Made by a program: the position numbers and the translations under genes | Notes under the pieces: generated by a model | What the model was told of the DNA's origin: nothing | What the model saw: only the letters and a program-made list of their open reading frames with translations | Database searches by the model: none | Shown: one piece after another, positions 1-5,165 of the stretch | Numbering within the stretch: position 1 is the first letter of the stretch | How the letters are laid out: every line of letters begins with the position of its first letter | Origin: an uncultured Oscillospiraceae bacterium | Lineage (GTDB): Bacteria > Bacillota > Clostridia > Oscillospirales > Acutalibacteraceae | Length of the DNA: 6,417 nt | Direction: 5' to 3' | Assembly: GCA_900554525.1 (NCBI GenBank) | Contig: USHL01000081.1 | Coordinates: 1 to 6,417, forward strand

Positions 1-37
1 CAGTTTTTTTAACTCATTGTGAATTTTTACATAAATT

Positions 38-970
38 TTATAGTTTTCCAAGCATTGAGTCTATCGATTCATCGCTCTTAAAATCTACCTCACAAGGCTT
101 TTTGAAAAGCGACCAGCTTTCGATAAGCATACTCTCTTCGCCCGCGGCGACGGTTTTCAGCTCACTTAAGCTTTCCACCTCGATCATACTGCTGTTGGTA
201 TAAGTTTCAAACGAACAGCCGCCGTCCGGATAGGCAGCGTCGGGATGCAGAGTATCGTATTTTTTGCAGAAAATGTCATCACCGAGCACATAATATACCG
301 TGCCGCAGTTAAGGTCGAAGCCGAATTTTATCGGATTTTCAGACGAGGTGTCCTGCCGGAGGGTCATATACTTCCTGCCCCAGCCTATGCGGCTGTCGCT
401 CATATCCGTATACGGCCATACCGATATGATTCTGTTTGAAAGCAGTCCGGTGTCGTTAGTATTCATAGGCACTATGAGCATTCCGTCCACATCGCAGACC
501 GTAAGCCCCCAGACCGCAAATTTTTCAGGCGAATCCGAAATATTTTTAACCTTCATTATAACCTGCATATTTGCGTCATCGGCGTCCATTTTAAGCTCAA
601 GCGTTTTAGCAACGCCGTTTTCGGTTTCAGCTGCGGGAGTAAATACCGCGCCATGCTCGGTAATCTCATAACTCACCGCGGTCAGGTCGGGGTAATAGGT
701 CTGAGGATATGCCTCCGGCGATACCCATATCCTGTGTCCTCCTAAATTTTCCCATCTTCTGCCCTCGCCGTAATAATCCGTGAAAGCTTTGTCATCTTTT
801 GCCTCAAAAGCATTTCGGTTGCTGCACATAATATTTTCCCCGCCGACATACCCGAATTTTATGATGCGCGGACCTATATCCAGCGTAACATAAGCCTCGA
901 TAACACCGTTGGAAACCGAAAGACATTTTCCGTAATTTTTAAAGGACTCAACTTCTCTGACAGATACCAT
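38..970 (-). CDS. DUF4380 family protein, galactose-mutarotase-like fold
   Basis: A 310-aa protein with no signal peptide or membrane segment, so probably cytoplasmic. It resembles the DUF4380 family, whose fold is related to galactose mutarotase and other carbohydrate-binding beta-sandwich proteins; the substrate and reaction are not known. What I see is the GGHRIWVSPE block at about residues 77-86, which is the family's most recognisable motif, a beta-rich middle, and a C-terminal stretch rich in Glu and aromatic residues (FETYTN..MIEVESLSEL, about 254-270). I chose ATG at 968-970 because GGAGTG lies six bases upstream. A GTG at 977-979 would add three residues and overlap the tmcAL stop as GTGA, but that GTG is itself part of the Shine-Dalgarno site. 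It is the second gene of the tmcAL unit. No terminator is visible in the 37 bases after its stop. Family call by motif memory; enzymatic role unknown. Confidence 0.8.
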   Translation of the reverse strand: MVSVREVESFKNYGKCLSVSNGVIEAYVTLDIGPRIIKFGYVGGENIMCSNRNAFEAKDDKAFTDYYGEGRRWENLGGHRIWVSPEAYPQTYYPDLTAVSYEITEHGAVFTPAAETENGVAKTLELKMDADDANMQVIMKVKNISDSPEKFAVWGLTVCDVDGMLIVPMNTNDTGLLSNRIISVWPYTDMSDSRIGWGRKYMTLRQDTSSENPIKFGFDLNCGTVYYVLGDDIFCKKYDTLHPDAAYPDGGCSFETYTNSSMIEVESLSELKTVAAGEESMLIESWSLFKKPCEVDFKSDESIDSMLGKL

Positions 971-975
971 TTTTA

Positions 976-2145
976 TCACTCCGTTTTTATTAGCTTCGCG
1001 GTATATTCACTGCCGCAGGCAGGCGGATTTTCAAGCGCAAGCGCAAACAGATCCGCCGCGCGGCATTCCGCCTCAAATACCCGCCGTGCTTCCTCCGGAA
1101 GAGAATTTATCTCTGCCGCACGCAGAATCACCGGCACCGGAGATTCCGCGGCGACTTTCCTCAAAAGCTCACCGCCGCTGCGGCTGAAGCCGAGCACCCT
1201 CAGATACGGAGGCGTCTTAAGAAAGAAAGAATCATCCAACCCTAAAAACGCAGAAAGCACCAGTCTGCGAACGCGCGCGTGGGTATACCGCTTGGTTTTA
1301 ATCATATTATACAGTTCTTCAAGCCCGGTTGCAAGCTTTATTGCAGAAAAAAGCTTATTTTCTATTCCCTCGCTTATATCCGGAAGCCGCGCGAGCTCCT
1401 CCGGCCGCCTGACCCGCAGCGTCGCCAGAACCGCCCGCTCGAGCCGTTTTATATCCGCGAGATTTTCCTTTCGGAAAAGCGGAAGTACGCTTTCGGGCAT
1501 ATAACGCGCCGCAAAATTCATATCCCCCGCTTTCAGCTTTTCTCTCAGCAGCGAACCCGAAGCATAATTTCCGAAGACCTTATCGGAATCATGTCCTGCG
1601 CCTTCCCGCCTTACCGTCAAAAACTCAATATCAAGCCCGAGACGCTTTGCGGCCAGCATATACTCTATGCCGAGGTTATTGTTAGGCAGGTCAAGTATAC
1701 CTCTTTCAAGCCCCGCGGACACAGCGGCTCTATCCCTCGCCGCCGCAAAGGTAACGCCTTTTTTCAACTCTGAAGCAAGCCTTTCCCGAAAGCTTTCGGA
1801 GTCAAATACACAGCATGCAGCCGAAAGCTTTGATATATCCCCGCACTCACTGCCGAAAATCAGGGTCCTGCAGCCCGCCGCCGCAAGCAGAAAAACTCCT
1901 CCCAGTGCGAAATTCTGCGCGGTTGACATAGCCCAGTATACCGGCAAATCTATCACAAGATCGGCGCCGGCAAGCAGAGCCGCTTTTGCCCGTATATGCT
2001 TTTCCGCTATCGCCGCGTCACCCCGCTGAACAAAATTTCCGCTCATGACGCAGACGACATCACCAAGCCCTGCCGCCTCGGCAATCAGCCGCGCATGACC
2101 GCTGTGAAGCGGGTTGAATTCCGCAATTATTCCGATAGCCGCCAA
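976..2145 (-). CDS. tmcAL: tRNA(Met) cytidine acetate ligase TmcAL (YlbM family)
   Basis: This cytoplasmic enzyme, characterised in Bacillus subtilis, activates acetate with ATP to acetyl-AMP and transfers the acetyl group to C34 of elongator tRNA-Met, making ac4C. The N-terminal nucleotidyltransferase-like domain shows GIIAEFNPLHSGH with the HxGH ATP site (His14-Ser-Gly-His17 counted from the start chosen here), then SGNFVQRG at about 35-42 and NNNLGIEY at about 155-162. The C-terminal half has the basic KTKRYTHARVRRL segment (about 283-295), suited to RNA binding. The length of 389 aa is slightly below the roughly 415 aa of the Bacillus protein. I chose TTG at 2143-2145 because AAAGAAGTG lies five bases upstream and the product then begins MAAIGIIAEFNP, like other family members. 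A TTG at 2161-2163 would add six residues but has no ribosome site. It is transcribed away from ackA, which makes the acetate it uses. Confidence 0.94.
   Translation of the reverse strand: MAAIGIIAEFNPLHSGHARLIAEAAGLGDVVCVMSGNFVQRGDAAIAEKHIRAKAALLAGADLVIDLPVYWAMSTAQNFALGGVFLLAAAGCRTLIFGSECGDISKLSAACCVFDSESFRERLASELKKGVTFAAARDRAAVSAGLERGILDLPNNNLGIEYMLAAKRLGLDIEFLTVRREGAGHDSDKVFGNYASGSLLREKLKAGDMNFAARYMPESVLPLFRKENLADIKRLERAVLATLRVRRPEELARLPDISEGIENKLFSAIKLATGLEELYNMIKTKRYTHARVRRLVLSAFLGLDDSFFLKTPPYLRVLGFSRSGGELLRKVAAESPVPVILRAAEINSLPEEARRVFEAECRAADLFALALENPPACGSEYTAKLIKTE
977..982 (-). promoter_or_regulatory. Ribosome binding site deciding the DUF4380 gene start
   Basis: On the minus strand GGAGTG is followed by six bases and then ATG (968-970). 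The site overlaps the tmcAL stop codon (TGA, 976-978), so translation of the two genes is probably coupled. It argues against the upstream GTG at 977-979 as the start. Confidence 0.7.
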
Positions 2146-2150
2146 AATAT

Positions 2151-2159
2151 CACTTCTTT
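2151..2159 (-). promoter_or_regulatory. Ribosome binding site supporting the internal TTG start of tmcAL
   Basis: Minus-strand AAAGAAGTG matches seven of nine bases of AAGGAGGTG and sits five bases before TTG (2143-2145). The alternative TTG at 2161-2163 is preceded by a run of T and has no such site. Confidence 0.55.
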
Positions 2160-2170
2160 GCAAAAAAAAC

Positions 2171-2199
2171 TTGAAAAACCCTTATATTTAAAGTATTAT
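2171..2199 (+). promoter_or_regulatory. Predicted sigma-A-type promoter of ackA-galK
   Basis: TTGAAA at 2171-2176 and TATTAT at 2194-2199 are separated by exactly 17 bases, each one mismatch from the housekeeping consensus. Transcription would start near 2206, leaving a leader of about 44 bases before ackA. No catabolite-control (cre) box is recognisable by eye in this intergenic region. Confidence 0.6.
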
Positions 2200-2209
2200 A
2201 TATAAGTGT
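2178..2209. repeat. Imperfect inverted repeat across the ackA/tmcAL promoters
   Basis: ACCCTTATAT (2178-2187) and ATATAAGTGT (2200-2209) are inverted copies with one mismatch in ten, separated by 12 bases. The pair brackets the ackA -10 box and covers the candidate tmcAL -10 box, a position suitable for an operator. Seven of the matching bases lie in AT-rich sequence, so chance is possible. Confidence 0.35.
2195..2200 (-). promoter_or_regulatory. Candidate -10 box of tmcAL, overlapping the ackA -10
   Basis: On the minus strand this hexamer reads TATAAT, a perfect -10 box. It would give a transcript starting near 2188 with a leader of about 43 bases before tmcAL. The -35 region at a 17-base spacing (TAAAAA, plus-strand 2218-2223) is poor, and the region is very AT-rich, so this is only a candidate. 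Confidence 0.3.
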
Positions 2210-2236
2210 AACATATTTTTTTATTATCTTCAACAC

Positions 2237-2244
2237 GGAGGATG
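2237..2244 (+). promoter_or_regulatory. Strong ribosome binding site of ackA
   Basis: GGAGGATG is followed by five bases and then ATG at 2250. An ATG inside this site at 2242-2244 opens only a three-codon frame (ATG-TCA-AGA-TGA) whose stop overlaps the ackA start codon, so it is not the start. Confidence 0.75.
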
Positions 2245-2249
2245 TCAAG

Positions 2250-3449
2250 ATGAAAATTTTTGTTGTGAATGCAGGCAGTTCATCGTTGAAATACCAGCTG
2301 ATCGATATGGACAACGAACAGGTGCTTGCCAAGGGTCTCTGCGAGCGTATCGGCGTCAGCGGAGCTATTTCCCACAAGTCGTCAGACGGCAGAGTCTATA
2401 ACGCCGACACACCGATGCCGACGCACAGCGAAGCCTTTGAAGCGGTTGTTTACGCTCTTACAAAGAGCGATGCCAAGGTCATTGATTCGTTTGACGAAAT
2501 CTCGGCGATCGGTCACCGTATAGTTCAGGGCGGAAGTGTATTCCCTAATTCCTGCCTTATTACCCCGGAAGTAATTGATAAAATAGCGGAGCTCGGCGCT
2601 CTTGCCCCGCTGCACAATCCGGCGCACGTACTGGCCATAAAAGCCTGCATCAAAACCTTCGGAGATAAAATACCTCAGGTCGCGGTGTTCGACACCTCAT
2701 TCCATCAGACTATGCCGCCGAAAGCATATATGTATCCGCTGCCGTATGAATATTACGAAAAATACGGCGTACGCAAATACGGCGCTCACGGCACCTCACA
2801 CCGCTTTGTAAGCGACAGGGTCGCAGCCATTGAAAACCGCCCTAAGGAAGAACTCAAGATAATCACCTGTCATTTAGGAAACGGATGCTCCATCACCGCG
2901 ATAGAAAACGGCAAATGTGTCGATACCTCTATGGGATTTACTCCGCTTGACGGCTTTATGATGGGCACGCGTTCCGGGACTCTTGACCCTTCGGTGCTGA
3001 CCTACATAGCGGAAAAAGAAAATCTTTCCCCCGCCGATGTCAACCGCATCTGCAATAAGGAATCCGGCATGCTCGGTATTTCCGGCATTTCCAACGACAA
3101 CCGCGACATCTGCTCTGCCGCTGAAGCCGGCAACAAGCGCGCCCAGCTTGCAGTTGAAATGCAGAGATATGAAATACTTAAATTCGTCGGCTCATATATC
3201 GCCGCCATGAACGGCGTCGACGCTATTGCTTTTACCGGAGGAATCGGTGAAAACGACCCCGAGCTTCGCAAATCGGTCTGTGCCAATCTCGGCTTTATCG
3301 GCGTTGAGCTTGATGAAGAAAAGAACGCCGTACGCGGCAAAGAAATCAAGATTTCCACTGACGAAAGCCGGGTCAACGTATACGTAATTCCGACCAACGA
3401 AGAGCTGGCTATTGCACGCGATACACTCGCTATAATATCGGAGGCTTAA
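2250..3449 (+). CDS. ackA: Acetate kinase
   Basis: AckA interconverts acetyl phosphate plus ADP and acetate plus ATP in the cytoplasm, the last ATP-forming step of acetate fermentation. At 399 aa it has the usual family length. The ASKHA-fold signatures are all present: VVNAGSSSLKY at 5-15 (Asn7, Ser10, Ser12, Lys14), GHRIVQGG at 88-95 with Arg90, His122, the FDTSFH block with catalytic Asp148, GAHGTSH with His180, the HLGNG nucleotide loop at 208-212, GTRSGTLDP with Arg241, FTGGIGEN at 328-335 and Glu384 near the end. Position 93 is Gln where many acetate kinases have His (VHGG); I believe VQGG also occurs in other clostridial forms, so activity is not in doubt. No phosphotransacetylase gene (pta) is adjacent, although pta usually precedes ackA. 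It shares its promoter with galK. Confidence 0.98.
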   Translation: MKIFVVNAGSSSLKYQLIDMDNEQVLAKGLCERIGVSGAISHKSSDGRVYNADTPMPTHSEAFEAVVYALTKSDAKVIDSFDEISAIGHRIVQGGSVFPNSCLITPEVIDKIAELGALAPLHNPAHVLAIKACIKTFGDKIPQVAVFDTSFHQTMPPKAYMYPLPYEYYEKYGVRKYGAHGTSHRFVSDRVAAIENRPKEELKIITCHLGNGCSITAIENGKCVDTSMGFTPLDGFMMGTRSGTLDPSVLTYIAEKENLSPADVNRICNKESGMLGISGISNDNRDICSAAEAGNKRAQLAVEMQRYEILKFVGSYIAAMNGVDAIAFTGGIGENDPELRKSVCANLGFIGVELDEEKNAVRGKEIKISTDESRVNVYVIPTNEELAIARDTLAIISEA

Positions 3450-4721
3450 ATGAATATAAACGAAATAAAAACAAAGCTTTTATCGGGCGGGTTTGATAAA
3501 GATCTTGCAATGCTTTACGGGGATACCCAAAAAGCCCGCGGCCGTTATTCCAAAGCACTCGAAAGCTTTTCCGAGCTTTATCAGGAAACCGAAAACATAC
3601 GCCTTTTCAGCGCTCCCGGACGTACCGAGGTGGGCGGAAACCATACCGACCACCAGCACGGCAGCGTACTGGCGGCAAGCGTCGATATGGATGTTATCGC
3701 CGTAGCCGCTCCCAACGGGGAAAATGTCATACGCATCAAATCAGAAGGCTATGATATGGACGTCATCGACATCTCCGAGCTGGAAATCGACGCTGATGAA
3801 AAAGGCCGCGCCTCGGCGCTGATACGCGGTGTCGCAAGCCGTTTTGCCGAAATCGGCTGTACCCTTGCGGGTTTCAATGCCTATACTACATCAAACGTGC
3901 TGAAGGGCTCGGGGCTCTCCTCCTCAGCAGCCTTTGAAGTACTGGTCGGCACTATCATAAACGGAATGTTCTTTGGAAACAGGGCGGATTCCGTCACCGT
4001 TGCCAAAATAGGTCAGTATGCCGAACGTGAATATTTCGGCAAGCCCTGCGGGCTTCTGGACCAGATGGCAAGCTCGCTCGGAGGCTTTACCTACGCTGAT
4101 TTCAACGACCCGGAAAATCCGATAACCGAAAAAATAAATCTCGATATCAATTCCTTCGGCTATTCTCTCTGCGTCGTGGACACAGGCGGCAATCATGCCG
4201 ACCTTACGCAGGATTATGCCGATATCACTATTGAATGCCGCAATATAAGCCACGCACTCGGAGTGAATTTCTTAAGAGACGCAAAGCCCGAGGAGTTTTA
4301 CGGCAGCATCGCAAAGCTCAGAGAGCAGTGCGGCGACCGTGCGGTGCTCAGAGCCTTCCATTTCTTCAACGAACAGCAGCGCGTTTTAGACCAAAAGGCC
4401 GCCCTTAAAAACGGTGATTTTGAAGAATTTTTAAAGCTTGTCAATGAATCGGGCCGGTCCTCGTATGACTATCTGCAAAATTTGTATTCAAATTCTAACG
4501 TAAACGAACAGGGGCTGTCGCTTGCCATCGCTCTGACAAAGCGTTTTCTGAACGGCAGAGGAGCCTGCCGCGTGCATGGCGGCGGCTTTGCCGGCACGAT
4601 ACAGTGTTACATACCGACCGAAAAGCTCGGCGATTACAAAGCTATGATTGAAGCTGTATTCGGCGCAGGCACCTGCAGTGTGCTCCATATACGTCCGGTA
4701 GGCGGCTACGAAATAATATAA
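3450..4721 (+). CDS. galK: Galactokinase, clostridial GHMP-family type
   Basis: This is a GHMP-superfamily sugar kinase that should phosphorylate galactose at C1 using ATP, the entry step of the Leloir pathway. The order of motifs fits: APGRTEVGGNHTDHQHG at 55-71, the ATP-binding KGSGLSSSAA loop at 152-161, CGLLDQ at 200-205 with catalytic base Asp204 (human GALK1 Asp186), and RVHGGGFAGT at 374-383. Arg58 and Asp67 match sugar-contacting Arg37 and Asp46 of the human enzyme, but Asn64 replaces Glu43 and His68 replaces Tyr47. At 423 aa it is longer than the roughly 390 aa of typical enzymes, mostly through about 30 extra N-terminal residues. The start follows the ackA stop directly; GGAGG at 3440-3444, inside the ackA end, lies five bases upstream, implying one transcript and coupled translation. 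No galT, galE or galactose transporter is in the window. The exact sugar is therefore inferred. Confidence 0.9.
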   Translation: MNINEIKTKLLSGGFDKDLAMLYGDTQKARGRYSKALESFSELYQETENIRLFSAPGRTEVGGNHTDHQHGSVLAASVDMDVIAVAAPNGENVIRIKSEGYDMDVIDISELEIDADEKGRASALIRGVASRFAEIGCTLAGFNAYTTSNVLKGSGLSSSAAFEVLVGTIINGMFFGNRADSVTVAKIGQYAEREYFGKPCGLLDQMASSLGGFTYADFNDPENPITEKINLDINSFGYSLCVVDTGGNHADLTQDYADITIECRNISHALGVNFLRDAKPEEFYGSIAKLREQCGDRAVLRAFHFFNEQQRVLDQKAALKNGDFEEFLKLVNESGRSSYDYLQNLYSNSNVNEQGLSLAIALTKRFLNGRGACRVHGGGFAGTIQCYIPTEKLGDYKAMIEAVFGAGTCSVLHIRPVGGYEII

Positions 4722-4728
4722 ATCCAAC

Positions 4729-4755
4729 CGGCAGGCGCAAAGACCTGCCGTTTTT
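4729..4755 (+). terminator. Intrinsic terminator after galK
   Basis: CGGCAGG (4729-4735) pairs perfectly with CCTGCCG (4744-4750) around an eight-base loop, followed by five T. It begins eight bases after the galK stop and ends 13 bases before the next gene, so it separates the ackA-galK unit from the small genes unless transcription reads through. Confidence 0.85.
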
Positions 4756-4768
4756 AATAGGTGAGACT

Positions 4769-4927
4769 ATGAAAGTAAAATATATAGGCGATTATTATAA
4801 AGTTGTCCTTCACAAAGGCGGAGTTTATGAAGTCTTGAGCATTGAAAACGGATGGTATGAACTTATAGACGATATGAATGATTCCGGATTTTTCCCTCCC
4901 GGAATTTTTGAAATCATAGAGGAGTGA
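4769..4927 (+). CDS. Small hypothetical protein, possible SH3-like beta-barrel
   Basis: A 52-aa acidic protein beginning MKVKYIGDYY and ending FEIIEE. The pattern of short beta strands, a KGGVYEVLSIENGWYEL segment (about 16-32), a turn, and a closing PPGIFEII segment is what small SH3-like barrels in clostridial and phage genomes look like; it also resembles unnamed hypothetical proteins I recall from this group. No catalytic motif, signal peptide or membrane segment is visible, and I cannot give a function. The start ATG has AGGTGAG at 4759-4765, three bases upstream. It lies between the galK terminator and the next small gene, which starts four bases after its stop. GC content is about 35%, well below ackA and galK. 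No clear promoter was found between the terminator and the start, so transcription may come from within galK or from read-through. Confidence 0.7.
   Translation: MKVKYIGDYYKVVLHKGGVYEVLSIENGWYELIDDMNDSGFFPPGIFEIIEE
4918..4924 (+). promoter_or_regulatory. Ribosome binding site for a CTG start
   Basis: AGAGGAG lies at the very end of the preceding small gene, seven bases before CTG at 4932. Its strength and spacing are ideal, and no ATG, GTG or TTG in the right frame is near, so it points to CTG as the start. Confidence 0.6.
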
Positions 4928-4931
4928 TTAC

Positions 4932-5129
4932 CTGACCGAACAAGAACGGAAACAATTGCGTGAACTGGATGAGGCGTCAGAGAAAGCCAGCGGATTTGTT
5001 GCGTTTAATCCCGATATTGAGAACGAAGCTCATTATGATTATCGCGCAATTATCAGATACTGCAAATTAAATAACACAGAACCTATCCGTCTCTCATCAA
5101 AAGAACTTGAAAAATTCAAAATAAAATAA
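4932..5129 (+). CDS. Small hypothetical protein with apparent CTG start
   Basis: A 65-aa charged protein, read as (M)TEQERKQLRELDEAS at the N-terminus and ending LEKFKIK. An amphipathic N-terminal helix (about 3-20) is followed by SGFVAFNPDIE, then HYDYRAIIRYCKLN (about 34-47) and a final LSSKELEKF helix. I recognise no named domain and give no function; the composition suggests a soluble, mostly helical protein. The frame is open from 4920 to the TAA at 5127-5129. CTG at 4932 is chosen because of the well-placed AGAGGAG upstream and because TEQER is a typical start for such proteins. The only other candidate, TTG at 4956, lacks a good ribosome site and would remove eight residues. GC is about 38%. 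It forms a pair with the 52-aa gene and probably depends on it for expression. The coding call is more certain than the start. Confidence 0.65.
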   Translation: MTEQERKQLRELDEASEKASGFVAFNPDIENEAHYDYRAIIRYCKLNNTEPIRLSSKELEKFKIK

Positions 5130-5136
5130 CAGCAAC

Positions 5137-5165
5137 AAAAAAGCTGTCATACGACAGCTTTTTTT
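5137..5165. terminator. Bidirectional terminator between convergent genes
   Basis: A perfect 12-base-pair stem, 5137-5148 with 5153-5164, has a four-base ATAC loop. Six A precede it and seven T end it (5159-5165), so it can act on both strands. It serves the plus-strand small genes and the minus-strand transporter. The last codons and stop of the transporter gene lie within the hairpin. Confidence 0.9.

Noticed and set aside
1..37. A possible terminator for the minus-strand tmcAL unit
   Set aside because: Only short AT pairings such as AATTT/AAATT can be drawn, and no stable stem with a T run in the minus-strand direction is present. The true terminator, if any, lies outside the window.
1279..1773. 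A 164-codon open frame on the plus strand inside tmcAL
   Set aside because: It is antisense to a clearly recognised enzyme, its product is rich in Arg, Pro and Lys in the manner of a shadow frame, and it has no convincing ribosome site or family resemblance.
1786..1831. A perfect 14-base palindrome CCGAAAGCTTTCGG with a second partial copy CCGAAAGCTTT at 1821-1831
   Set aside because: Both lie inside tmcAL and arise from common Ser, Phe and Glu codons. The motif pieces are frequent throughout these genes, and nothing suggests an operator or repeat unit.
3002..3397. A 131-codon minus-strand frame inside ackA
   Set aside because: The product is Ser-rich and of low complexity, as expected from the complement of ackA codons, and the ackA reading is certain.
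4743..4762. An attenuator in which ACCT of the terminator pairs with AGGT of the next ribosome site
   Set aside because: The alternative pairing is only four base pairs and cannot compete with the seven-pair GC-rich stem, so I do not claim a switch.
4769..5129. A toxin-antitoxin pair
   Set aside because: Size and tandem arrangement fit, but neither protein shows a recognised toxin or antitoxin motif, so the claim would be guesswork.
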